From NCBI RefSeq assembly GCF_050624435.1, contig NC_134536.1, positions 4,840,758-4,904,757 of the forward strand: a DNA stretch of 64,000 nucleotides, read 5' to 3'. A program made the position numbers and the translations under genes. Positions 1 to 9,609 of this stretch are shown here, in pieces (position 1 is the first letter of the stretch; the number at the start of each line of letters is the position of its first letter). A model generated the notes under the pieces. It was not told the origin of the DNA and did no database searches. It saw only the letters and a list, made by a program, of their open reading frames with translations. The DNA comes from Tenrec ecaudatus (lineage: Eukaryota; Chordata; Mammalia; Afrosoricida; Tenrecidae).

Positions 1-129
1 TTGATAGAAAATTACCTCCTCATATAAAACTGTTTCTTATACACATCTAGTGTTACTATGTGTTTTTTCCCCCTAGACAACCCAGCCTAAAAAAAGCAAC
101 AAATCAAACCATCTGCCCAATATGATCTC

Positions 130-285
130 ACTCTGTCCTCCCAACAACTCTACTTGGTATGAACCATCTTTACTCAACTTTGGCTGATGATTTAACAAAA
201 TTGCAAGGAAGTTAGGGGACTTCTCTTCCCCACACCTCTACTAGGAGGCAGAACACAGATTCAGGCTTGGGCTCTCAAGACACAA
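130..285 (-). repeat. MIR SINE fragment, antisense
   Basis: On the plus strand the order is an 'acaactctacttggta' segment, a decayed oligo-A/gagg block, 'aggaagttaggggactt', then 'aggaggcagaacacagattcaggcttgggctctc'-like sequence. That is the order of the reverse complement of a mammalian MIR (the part normally reading aagttaagtgacttgcccaagg then ggcagagccgggattcgaaccc). It is old and diverged, as expected for a MIR inserted before placental mammals split. Confidence 0.6.
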
Positions 286-1351
286 GTGCTCCTCAGCTGT
301 GCTCCTGCCCGTCAGCTGCCTTGCCACATAGGGGTACCAAGAAGCACAATCGAGTCGACCATCAGTAACAAGAACACAATGGCGCTAAAGAACTTGGTAG
401 CGGCATCCAAGGCCGGCCATAGACTTTTGCCCATTGGCATTGGGCAAGTCTCTTGCCTAATTTATTGAATCCATTCTCTACTTGAATCTCAACCAGCAGT
501 TACACTTCCCACACACATGTACACAAGAGGGTATGCTTTTGTTAGTACATTATGTTCAGCAGCAGCATATAAAGTGAGTCCGCTCTGTAGCTTCCCAGGT
601 TTCTGGTTAGATCTATGACTCCAAGCCAAGCAGTAGACATTCCCAAGTTACAGGGACTTTGTGGGGCCCTTTTATGGGTTTTTATAGCCCATATCAGAAG
701 GAACCATCTTGTCTTAGCTTCCTGAGTGTGGTAACATCGTACAGCAAAGCAGGGGTCTCTCATGGAAGAGGCTGGAAGTCTGAATGATGGCAAAGGTCAA
801 GTTGCTTCCTTCTGAGGGCGCTGAGAGAACATCTGTTCCATGCTTCTCCCCTGCCTTCTGGAAGCCCGGCTGCGTGTTTTTGGCTCACTGCACTTTGACA
901 CCCTAACCTTTCTCTGTCTCCTTGTGAAGACACTAGTCCGATGGAATTAGGAGCCACTGGGCTCCTGTGAAACTTCCTGTAGACTGAGAGCATCTTCAAA
1001 GTCCACGTCCAAACTCGTCTTATTCTTTTTGAGACACGCAGTTCCATCTATAACAAATCTCGAAACACGATTGAGAAACAGTGAATGCTCTCAATAAGTG
1101 TGTCCCATTGGCTAAGGTGGGCCCTGAATGTCCCTATATGGTAACAAGGCACCTCATCCAAGGAAGTGACCCTCCAGTTGCAAATCGACATGGAACACAG
1201 AGGACGAGGTCAGCACAGTCCAACTGCCTGCACAAGAAGGCAGGCTGGGAGAGAGTTCTTACCCTGCCTGGCAAGGGTGTCACCAACTCGCGTTCCAGTG
1301 AAAGAACTGGAACTTCCCACCATCTCCTCCAGGCTGATGTTACACAAAAGG
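286..1351. other. No recognised feature
   Basis: Mixed-composition single-copy-looking sequence. The short open frames on both strands have no family signature, no flanking splice consensus that stands out and no codon bias I can see. No RNA gene was recognised. Confidence 0.5.
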
Positions 1352-1532
1352 CCTGGTGGTGTAGTGGGTTAGACATTGGGCTACTAACTGCAAGGTCAGG
1401 AGTTAGAATCTACTAGCAGCTCCTTGGGAGAAAGATGAGACACGCTGTTCTCGTGAAGATTTACAGCCTTGTAAACCCAACAGGGCGGTGTCCCCTGTCC
1501 TAGAAGATCATTATGAGTCAGAATGGACGCAC
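1352..1532 (+). repeat. AfroSINE
   Basis: The element starts with 'ggcctggtggtgtagtgggttagacattggg', a tRNA-derived head with A/B-box-like parts, runs through 'tccttgggagaaagatgaga' and 'gaagatttacagccttg', and ends with 'atgagtcagaatggac'. This is a near full-length AfroSINE in plus orientation. The family is specific to Afrotheria and is the main reason for the taxonomic call. Confidence 0.88.
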
Positions 1533-2509
1533 CAGCAGTTTTATGCTACGTGTGCTTTGTTATGTTGTGTGAGGGGCCCTCAAGTCAGCTCTGACCTGAA
1601 GCACAACCTGCCCGGTCTGTCGCAAGGATTTGTGATACAGGAGGCCAGTGACCATTCGCTTGCTGCTGAAAGAAAACTCACCTAAAGTGAATCAGAAACC
1701 AGTCGCCACCGTGTAAGAAACCACTTGGTGTCTAAAGCTCATAAAAACCAATTTGTTTATGTTGAACATCAGTTTACATTCTTCTGGAAACAGGCGTCGA
1801 CCCCAACAGTGACGGTGGGCAGAGTGGGGGCACTGGGACATCCTACACTTCCTGTCCACATTCCTCAGCACCATCAAAGAACAGCGAGCGCTCTGTCAAT
1901 TTCTCCAAGTGTCCCCTTGATCTTGGAAGCACTTACGGAGCCGTAGCCTTGTTGATCTGCTCTTCACTGTCAGCTGGCGCATCTCTCTCGGATGCTCACC
2001 TCTCAAAGGCTTTGTACCACACTTGCACAGTCCTCCAGTATCACGCTCATCAGCTTCATCTAATCCTGCCTCCACTTCAAAACTGCCAGCTTCACTTTGC
2101 AAATGCTCGACCTGGTTTTCGGAGCAATGTCTAGTGTAAGAACGATACTTCAGGAAAGGGGGCTCCTGACGGGTGAGTTGTTCTAAGGTTTACTAGCAGT
2201 TGCTTTCACATGATGATAACTATTATTTGGTCTAAGAAGGCCAAATTTTAAAATAAAATAGGCAACAAGGACCTCCCACTCTTATGTAACTGCATGGCCC
2301 AACTGGAGTTGGAGCTAGAAATCCTCACATTCCACAGCTGGGTGCAAGCTGGGTGATGTGACCCTCTCTTTTCCATCTGGATGGCCTACCGCACAAAGGC
2401 TCGAAGGAAATCACAGGTGGGTGATCAGGGTCGACGGAACCGACCCTCCAGGAGCACCCTAATCCCTTCCATTGCCACAAAACCAAGCAGAGAGGGCTTT
2501 CTCCTCCCG
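1533..2509. other. No recognised feature
   Basis: No gene, RNA gene or recognisable repeat was seen. Overlapping open frames on both strands around 1.69-2.1 kb are under 75 residues and have no recognisable motif. Confidence 0.45.
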
Positions 2510-2610
2510 CCAAGAGTTTCCGTCTCAGAATCTCACAGGGCAGTTTTTCTCCGTCCGACAGGGCCGCCGTGAGTCGGCATCAACTCCATGCCAGCGACAT
2601 ATAAGCTTCC
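2510..2610 (+). repeat. AfroSINE 3' fragment
   Basis: Contains 'gtctcagaatctcacagggcagttttt' followed by 'gtgagtcggcatcaactc', which is the 3' half of AfroSINE; the tRNA-like head is missing. Confidence 0.72.
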
Positions 2611-2699
2611 ATATAAGAAACAACTAAAGTTGACAGGTACAGTATCTGTGCTTCGCCTTTTGAAAGTGCATAGATATCATGGTAATATGGATTAAACTG

Positions 2700-3112
2700 T
2701 GTCCATTTTTTTTTTTTAAAAAAAGGATGGAAATCCTAGCCTCTGAATCTGTGGGTGTGACCCTGTGGAAACAGGTTTTCTTTGTAGGTCAATTCCATCA
2801 GACTGAGTAGAGTACAGTCTACACCTACTCCCAGCTGAGCGATGGCAAAAGCTGAGCACGGGAGAAGACTTGGAAGGACGTCCCAAGAGAGGGCAGAGAC
2901 ATGAGGAATAAACTAGAGCTCCTGGGGTCACGAACACAGACGAAGCTCCTTTGGAGCCCCAGCCTGAAGAGGACTTCTAGCCTCCTAAACGGAGGGGCCT
3001 CGCTCTGAGAAAGCCCCGGGCTGCCAGTGTGTCTGAACACGGTGGCTTTCCTGTGGTTGTATGCTGAGCGCCATGCCGTCGGTATTTCAAATACCAGCAG
3101 GGTCATCCATAA
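2700..3112 (+). repeat. MaLR/MLT-like solo LTR, diverged
   Basis: Phrases in the right order for a mammalian MaLR-type LTR are 'gaaatcctagcctctgaatctgtgggtgtgaccctgt', 'ggaaacaggttttctttg', 'ggacttctagcctcctaaac' and 'ggtggctttcctgtggttgta'. The expected AATAAA near the third block is eroded. No internal retroviral coding sequence is attached, so this is a solo LTR. Exact subfamily not assigned. Confidence 0.55.
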
Positions 3113-3261
3113 TGAATAGGTTACAGCAGAGCTTCTAGACTAAGAACACCCAAGGCCAAGGAAGGGGCGGCCCACGTCTGAAGGATTTTCCACCGAAAAC
3201 CTTATGAACAGCAACAGAATATTGTTTGACATCCTGCCCGTAGATGAGCTCCACAGCTTGG

Positions 3262-3474
3262 CTCAACTCAGAAAACTCACGGCCGTTGAGTCAATTCTAA
3301 CTCATCGTGACCCTATCAGGGTGGCATAGAGCTGCTCCTGTCGGTTTCTGGGACTGTAACTTCCATGGAAGTAGAAAGCCTTGTCTTTCTCCCATGGAGT
3401 GGCTTCTGGTTTCGAACTGCTGACCTTGTGGTTAGCAGTCAAACATGTAACTATTATGCCAGCAGTGCTCAAAG
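3262..3474 (-). repeat. AfroSINE, antisense
   Basis: The plus strand reads 'gttgagtcaattctaactcatcgtgaccctatcagg', 'tttctgggactgtaacttc', 'gtctttctcccatggag' and 'cgaactgctgaccttgtggttagcagtc', which is an AfroSINE in reverse orientation, nearly full length. Confidence 0.88.
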
Positions 3475-3759
3475 ACAAACACAACTAGGGAAGAGTACCC
3501 TTCTCTAAATAGAATCAACACCAGTGAGGACCTTCATTTGCCAATGGGCCCTGACAGACTGAGAAGCAGCAGTGGCAAATATCCATTAATAATCAGAATG
3601 TGGATGGTCTGAACTATGAATTTAGAAAAATGGAAAATTATTAAAAACAGAACGGACAGCGTAGAGAACCAATAGCTTAGTCACTGGTGAGCTGAAATGA
3701 ACTGGTGTTGGTCATTTGCACCAGACAATTAGAGTTTACTCTGCCAGGAATGCCACATG

Positions 3760-4260
3760 CAAGAGAAATGGCATCACGGTCATTGCCAAATAAGGCCATT
3801 TCAAGATCCACCTTGAAGTACAATCAGTCATTGCCAAATAGGCAATTTCAAGATCCACCTTGAAGTACCATGTTGTCCGTCATAGGATAATCACTATAAA
3901 CCTACAAGGAAGTCCACTTAATAAAATTATTATTCAAGCTATGCACTAAAGTCAATAATAAAGAAATCTAACGATTACACCAACATCCTCAGTCAGAAAT
4001 TGATCAAACATGAAATCAAGATACATTGATAATTATTGGCAATTAAAATGTGAAAGTTGGGGAAGAAAAATAAGGGCTGGGAAAGTTGTCAGCGATGGTC
4101 TTGGTAACAGAAAGGTGGCTGGAGGGTGTATGTCAGAACTGTGTAAGACCAATGACTGCTTTGTGGCAAATGCCTATTTCAACAACCTCAGTAGCAACTA
4201 TGCAGTGGCCTTCACCAGCTGGAATACACAGAAATCAGACTAACTCCACCGCTGGGAAGA
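3760..4260 (+). pseudogene. RTE (BovB-like) LINE, endonuclease region remnant
   Basis: Decayed coding sequence of an RTE-clade non-LTR retrotransposon. The open frame at 4010-4243 ends with 'SDGLGNRKVAG...LCKTNDCFVANAYFNN', matching the apurinic-type endonuclease region that in intact afrotherian RTE reads about GLGxRNxxGxRxxEFCxTNxFFIANTxFxN, followed by the decayed WTSPxGxxRNQ block. Known function of the family: the endonuclease nicks target DNA and the reverse transcriptase copies the RNA there. This copy carries stops, frameshifts and a 48-bp tandem duplication at its upstream edge, and cannot be active. It continues into the reverse-transcriptase remnant downstream. Identification rests on remembered family consensus, not on a search. 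Confidence 0.72.
3781..3870 (+). repeat. 48-bp tandem duplication
   Basis: The unit beginning 'cattgccaaataaggccatt' at 3781 recurs at 3829 with small differences; both contain 'tttcaagatccaccttgaag'. The unit is 48 bp, present about 1.9 times, at the edge of the RTE remnant. Confidence 0.85.
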
Positions 4261-4329
4261 GATGATTACACAGCCCTTCTTGAGATGATTGAACTATTGA
4301 ATTGTATGATTATAACTTTACAACTCAAT

Positions 4330-4622
4330 TTAAAATAAATAAATTCACAAAAGGAAAAAAGATGGAAGGAATACAGTCACTGTACCAAAAAAAAAAAGAG
4401 TCAAGATTCAATCATTTCAAAGGTAGCATATTATCACAGAGCAATGGTTTTAAAAAAAGAAATCCCATTTGGAAGATAGCTATCAAATAAACCAATTGGA
4501 AGAAATGCCTATCTGTGCCCATTCCAAAGACAGGTGACCCAATAGGATGCGGAAATTATGGAATGATATCATTAATATTGCATGCAACTAATATTTTGCT
4601 GAAAATTGTTCAAAAATCACTG
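4330..4622 (+). pseudogene. RTE LINE, reverse-transcriptase region remnant
   Basis: Continuation of the decayed RTE. The frame at 4515-4640 reads 'MPIPKTGDPIGCGNYGMISL' and then 'ILHATNILLKIVQKSL'. Active RTE/BovB reverse transcriptases have PIPKKGD....CxNYRxISLxxxxxKIxxKIIxxRL at the start of the fingers domain, so domain and frame are clear. The YADD catalytic block is not present here. In-frame stops upstream and loss of homology after about 4620, where an LTR-like repeat begins, show a dead, truncated copy. Confidence 0.78.
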
Positions 4623-4664
4623 GTTGGAGGTGTCCATGCAGGACTCAGAGGAGGGCTAAAAGTT

Positions 4665-5062
4665 AGGTTTCTCTGTCAACTAGGTGCACCTGTAAGAAGA
4701 GAAGGGTGGAGTGCAAATGATCAGTCAGGTCACAGCCTCATATTGTCCGCTTCGTGTGTGGCCTAAGCAGAAAAGACCTGATGGAGAATTGGTCTTTCTC
4801 TCTCTCACCCCTTCCCTTTCTTTTCCTGGAGCCAGTAGCCCATGTGGCCTGCCAACCACTGGGAGCTGCCTGCACCCTGTGGTGTTCCTGCCAAACTTGG
4901 ATCCACCTTAATCTGCACCAACTGGCCTGTGATCTCCCAGCTTCCCACTTAGGCTCCCTACTTCATCAGCCTGTAGTTGTGTGAGCCTGGAGGGGCCAAG
5001 AGCTTGCATCTGACCCATAAGCTTGAGTTGGACTGGCCTAGACCACTTTCTTGATTTTCTTT
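4665..5062 (+). repeat. LTR-like interspersed repeat, diverged copy
   Basis: Resembles the better-kept elements at 24172-24672 and 59746-60186. Shared blocks in order are 'tctgtcaacta', 'gtcacagcct', 'gtgtggcct', a CT-rich patch, 'cagcctgtagt' and a final 'ttgagttggactggcct'. No TG...CA ends are clear. The family name is not assigned; class LTR is inference from layout. Confidence 0.42.
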
Positions 5063-5274
5063 TTTTTGTTAATGAGTCTGTGTCTGCAGAGGTAGTGCCT
5101 TAAGGCAATTTCTTTGGAAATAAAGAGGGAACGGATTGGGTATGGAAGCAAGTATGAGTGGAGGAAAAATACAAGTCACATGGAAATCCAAGGAATGGAC
5201 ATTTACTAGATAACCTGATAACCTAGAGAAATACTAGGTAACCTGAGACACGGAGAACCTTTTGCTAAAGCTCT

Positions 5275-5322
5275 GCGCTATGAGTCGGCATCAACGTGAT
5301 GACTGTGTTTGCTTTGGGGTTA
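5275..5322 (+). repeat. AfroSINE 3' tail fragment
   Basis: Contains 'gctatgagtcggcatcaac' followed by 'gtgtttgctttgggg', the conserved tail of AfroSINE. Confidence 0.7.
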
Positions 5323-5333
5323 GAAACTATGGA

Positions 5334-5532
5334 GTGGAGCTCTGATGGCTTGGTGGGCTCCACATTGCGCTGCTAACTGCAAGGTCAGTAGCTGGAAACC
5401 AGCATCCCCCCTGCAGGAGAAAGACAACGCTTTCTACTCCCATAAAGAATTACTCTCCGCATCCCACCAGGGAAGTTCTGCTTTATCCTACTGGGTCACT
5501 GTGAGTCTGAATGGACTCAATGACAGGGAGTG
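5334..5532 (+). repeat. AfroSINE
   Basis: Runs from 'tggagctctgatggcttggtggg' through 'gctgctaactgcaaggtca', 'gcaggagaaagac' and 'gtcactgtgagtctgaatgg'. Nearly full length, plus orientation, immediately after another AfroSINE tail. Confidence 0.86.
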
Positions 5533-5802
5533 TGGGGGATTTGGAGTTTAAGCTGTGGTGAATGCTTTGTTCATTAAAGGCACCGACTTGTACTGTGTCT
5601 GTTATAGCAGGATTCGAATTCAGGACTCCAAGAATGCCTGCCTCCAAATCCCCAAGGACTGCATTTCCGATTTTAAAATCAGACAGCACATACAAGATAC
5701 AAGCCACGCTGAGTAAAAATCAGTAGAAGCAATCAACGCCAAAGCAAAGCTACGGTAGCATGGAGAATGGTTAGATCTAAAAGCTCTATGTCTAGTATAA
5801 GA

Positions 5803-5985
5803 GAGCTGGTACCACAATGGTTAAGCACTAGGCTGCTTACCTAAAAGTTGATGGTTTGGGGCCGCCAGACCCCCTCAGGAGAAAAGACCTGGAAACGCGC
5901 TCCTGTAAAGATTATACCCTAGGCCACCCTGTGGGCATTGACTCCCTCCTAGACAATCACTGTGAGTCAGGACCTTCTCAACAGT
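5803..5985 (+). repeat. AfroSINE
   Basis: Head 'gagctggtaccacaatggttaagcac', then 'ctaaaagttgatgg', 'ggagaaaagacctgg', 'gtaaagattat' and 'cactgtgagtcag'. Plus orientation, moderately diverged. Confidence 0.82.
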
Positions 5986-6004
5986 ACTGGGTTTCATTTG
6001 TCTA

Positions 6005-6965
6005 ATGTGCTTTTAAAAATAGAAGAAGGTCCTAAACTTATGATACAGAATTTCTAAAAATAACAAAGATCTGAAAAAACATCTCCTAAAGTTGAACAAT
6101 ATACCAAAACATACAAATGCAAAAGATGGGTTAAGCAGGACATGAGACACCTCTGAAGAAAGACTTAGTGAATTGAGAAACAGAGTTGAACAAATGTCCC
6201 ATAATAAGTCACAGAAATGTGGAAGAGAAAACAAATATTAACAGGGGGTTAAAAATATGACAATAAAGTGAGATAGCCTATCATATATCTCATTGAAGTT
6301 TCAGAAGGAGATAAGACTAGAGAAAAAGAAATATTTAAACAGATCACTGTTAAGAATTTTCTTCCCACTGATGATAGGACATAAATCTTTAGGTTCAGGA
6401 ATCTGCCCACAATCTAAGTAATAAAAGTTACTAAGTAATAAAATAGCAAGATTGGAGAACAATGCAAATTAGTTTAGAGAGAGGTGATTGAAATGAACCC
6501 TTCCGAGATCAAACTTATTTCAGAGTTTTTGAAACTGTGTCTTTCAGAGATGAATAACAGTTTAAATTTTGCTAATTGTTTTTAGTTTTTGACAAAAAAA
6601 AACATAAAAAGATAATATATTACTTGAAACTAATAAAGAAAGGAACAGAGAGAAAAATTATAATGGGGAGCAAAAAATTCCAACAGATCCAATAGTAAAA
6701 AAGGGGGCAGGTAAGAAAAAACAAAACATACCAAAAGCACAAAATAGATGGTATAAATAAACCAACATTGGCAATAAATATAGATGGACTAAATTCATGA
6801 AATAAAAGGAACAGGTTATCAGACAGGATCATTTTTAAAATTATGTAAAAATATAGAGTGTGTAAAGATACACCTGTGCCCAGAAGTTCAGAAATTTTCA
6901 AATAAAATGCTTCACAATTACTGATTGAAAAATAGTTACCAATAATAATATAATAAAAATGGCTG
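6005..6965 (+). repeat. Ancient L1/HAL1-type LINE fragment
   Basis: A-rich plus strand resembling old mammalian L1 around the ORF1-ORF2 junction: 'gataatatattacttgaaactaataaaga', 'ataatggggagcaaaaaattc', then 'ataaatatagatggactaaattcatgaaataaaaggaacag', which parallels the start of ORF2 (NxNGLNSPxKRxR). Frames are broken throughout. It could be HAL1 rather than a full L1; the subfamily is not determined. Confidence 0.55.
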
Positions 6966-6984
6966 ATTGCTTCATCCACTGCCA

Positions 6985-7043
6985 TCAAGCCTGGTCTGAC
7001 AGAGCAGAATTGCTCAGTGGGGTTTTTGAGACTGTAATTCTTT
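6985..7043 (-). repeat. AfroSINE, antisense, left part (split by L1)
   Basis: 'gacagagcagaattgctcagtggggtttttgagactgtaattcttt' is the reverse complement of the central/3' part of AfroSINE. It is cut by the outer L1 insertion, and its continuation resumes at 13316. Bases 7027-7043 form the left copy of the 17-bp target duplication. Confidence 0.8.
7027..7043. repeat. Target-site duplication (left) of outer L1
   Basis: The 17-mer tgagactgtaattcttt here is repeated without mismatch at 13316-13332. It borders the poly(T) tract, the tail of a minus-strand L1, at left and the 5' truncation point of the L1 at right. Confidence 0.9.
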
Positions 7044-7057
7044 TTTTTTTTTTTTTT

Positions 7058-7213
7058 GCTGGTTAACCATATACTTTATTGTGTTTATGGGGACAATAAA
7101 ATGTCACTGAAACATAGTTCTATAGTATGATATGATAACTGTAAAGGTTACATAGCCACACTCTCTGCGATGTTGCCTTACTACAAACTGTTATCATGAT
7201 AGTTTCTTAGAAT
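7058..7213 (-). other. L1 3' transduction
   Basis: Between the L1's own 3' end (AATAAA on the minus strand at 7238-7233, then an A-rich relic near 7215-7225) and the final poly(A) tract (T17 on the plus strand) lie about 156 bp that are not L1. On the minus strand this segment ends with AATAAAGTATATGG, a polyadenylation signal at 7080-7075, 17 nt before the tail. This is the layout of a read-through L1 transcript that carried downstream genomic DNA to the new site. The source locus is not in this window. Confidence 0.8.
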
Positions 7214-7765
7214 ATTTTTTATTAATCAATCATTTTATTGGGGTCTTACAGCTTTTATAACAATCCATACATCAATTGAATCAAACAAATTTGTACATAT
7301 GTTGCCATCATCATTTTCAAAACATTTTCTTTCTGCTTGAGCTCTTGGTACCAGTTCCTCTTTTTTCCCTCTCTCCTCCATCCTCCCACCCTCATGGACC
7401 CCTGAAAAATTATAAATTATTATTTTCATATCTTACACCATCCGCTGTCTCCCTTCACCCACATTTCTGTTGTTCATCCCCTTGGGTGGGGGCAGTGTTA
7501 TACATCAATCACTGTAGTCAGTTCCCTGCTTCTCCCCCCACCTCCCCCTATCCTCATGGTATCACTACTTCCATTCCTTTCCCAAGGGGGTTGTCTGTCC
7601 TGGATTCTGTGTGTCGAGAGCTCTTATCTATACCAGTGTGCCTGCTCTGGTCTAACCAGATTTGTAAGGTAGAACTGGGGGCATGATAGTGGGCGAGGGG
7701 GAGACATTAAAGCACTAGAGGAATGTTATGTGTTTCATCAATGCTACAGTGTACTCTTTCTAGTC

Positions 7766-7959
7766 CAGTGGTTCTCAACCTTCCTACAGCCCTGACCCTT
7801 TAATACAGCTCCTCATGTAGTAGTGACCCTTCAACCATAAAATTATTTTTGTTGCTACTTCATAACTGTAATTTTGCTACTGTTATGAATTGGGCAACCC
7901 CTGTGAAAGGGTCATTCGACCCCCAAAGAGGTCACGATCCACAGGTTGAGAATCACTTG
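7766..7959 (+). mobile_element. SPIN-type hAT transposon, non-autonomous copy
   Basis: Starts with 'cagtggttctcaaccttcc' and ends with 'cacaggttgagaatcactt', imperfect terminal inverted repeats. Inside are 'ccataaaattatttttgttgctacttcataactgtaattttgctactgttatga' and 'gtcacgatccacagg', the signature of the short non-autonomous SPIN/URR-type elements. The bases just outside the left end are ttctagtc, containing the TCTAG of the hAT target preference; the right duplication is not clear. It interrupts the 3' UTR of the outer L1, so it arrived later than that L1. Confidence 0.82.
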
Positions 7960-9128
7960 TGACCCTTCTGTGAAGGATGTCCAGTTGTCTATAGATGGGC
8001 TTTGGTCTCCACACCTACTCCACTTGTTCACATCGGTATGATTATTTTGGGTTTTCTGATGCCTGATACCTGATCCTGTTGACACCTCATGATCACACAG
8101 GCTAGTGTGCTTCTTTCATGTGTGCTTTGTTGCTTCCCTGTTAGATGGCCACTTGTTTAATTTTAAGCCTTTAAGGCCCAAAACACTAAATCTCTGAACA
8201 GCCAGGCACCATCAGCTTTCTTCACCACATTTGCTTATGCACCCGTTTTGTCTTCGCAATCGTGTCACAAAGGTGAGCATCACAGAATGCCAGGTTATTA
8301 GAACAAAGTGTTCTTGTGTTGAGTACTTGAGTAGAGACCCAATAACTGCTACCTTAATACTTTACATTTAAAGATATGTACATAGACCTATATCCCTAAT
8401 GATACATATTATTATATTTACATATGTGCATACCTATATTTATACCTCTTTAAATGTCTTTTGCCTCCTAGTTCTTTCCTCTATTTCTTTTTCACTTTCC
8501 TCTGTCCCACTATCATGTTCAACCTTCATTCAACTCTCAGTACTTTCTCTCGGCTAAATTGCTGTTGATCAAACCCCACCAGGTATTCGACCCACTCCTC
8601 GCCATCGATCTTAGATCTCTTATTGTTCCCTTGTCCTGGGTTTGTTTACTCCCCCCTCCCTTTCTCCCACCTCCTCCTCTCCCATAACCCCAAGGAGCCG
8701 TTGGCCTGTTGTAATCTCTTCAGGTATCCTGCCTATCTTAAGTGGATGGACATGAGAAACAGAAGAAGGAAAAAATTAAGCCTATAAATGGTTCCAGGTC
8801 TGTCTGTTGACCCTTATGTTTCCAATCGGATTTGGTGAAATGCCAAGCCCTGCACACCAATTCTGAAGTCTTATTTTGGGATTCCTCGGGGACTTCATTG
8901 TTTTGCCCCCCTTACTGCTCTGTTGCGCTCCCTTGGTGTTTCGCTCCAGTGGTGGGGCGGGGAAGGTGTCCAGACTGGGCACAATTCCCCCAATGTGTCC
9001 CTTGTAGCACTGTGGATCAGTGAGGGAGTGTTGTTTCTCATGGTGGGGCCAGACCCACGTTCCTCTCTGTGCATTGGCTACTCTGAACAGAAATGTCATC
9101 CTCAAAGCTTGGTGGATCAGGATGGGTT

Positions 9129-9152
9129 CTCCCTCTCCCTCTCCCTCTCCCT

Positions 9153-9183
<31 letters not shown>
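9129..9183 (+). repeat. (CTCCCT)n/(CT)n microsatellite
   Basis: Pyrimidine tract of about nine CTCCCT-like units passing into pure CT, expanded inside the 3' UTR of the outer L1. Open frames here give serine-leucine or arginine-glycine runs that are artefacts of the repeat. Confidence 0.95.
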
Positions 9184-9597
9184 CTGGATTGCTCCCCTGA
9201 GGTGTGGTTTGGGCAGACCTGCCCACTCTCCCTGGGCTGGATCTTGGGCACTGTCCTCTATGGTGCATTCCTCTGGGGAGGGCATTGCCGGAACTGGGGC
9301 TGGCCCTGCAGACCTTTCTGTTAGTTTGCTGCTTCATGCCAGTATGTTACCCTCGAGACTTGGCGCCCCAGGGTGAGGTCTGGTTCCTTTCTCGTTTTCC
9401 TGTGGAGACATGAACAATATCCTCCCTGTGTTGGGGTTAGTGCCCTGTTCCCCCACTATGCAGGTCCTCTTGCCCCCCGCTTTCCCCTCCTTTTTAATTG
9501 GCTGCCATATGCATCCCTTGCTTGGGTCCTACCGCTGCCAGAGTGCCTGGACTTCACCCCGGGAATTTATGCATTTGGTGACTTTTTGCCTATGGCT

Positions 9598-9609
9598 CTT
9601 ATGCTTTTT
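9598..9609. repeat. Target-site duplication (left) of nested L1 copy at 9610-10679
   Basis: cttatgcttttt, matched by cttgtgcttttt at 10680-10691 (11 of 12 bases). When this copy is removed the outer L1 sequence reads continuously across the site. Confidence 0.78.

Noticed and set aside
7143..7158. 16-mer aaaggttacatagcca shared with 63572-63587, considered as a link to the source of the L1 transduction
   Set aside because: One such match between two sites is expected by chance in a window this size, and the flanks do not align.
8782..9376. Open frames with Arg-Glu/Gly or Ser-Leu/Pro runs
   Set aside because: They translate the CTCCCT/CT microsatellite in the outer L1 3' UTR.
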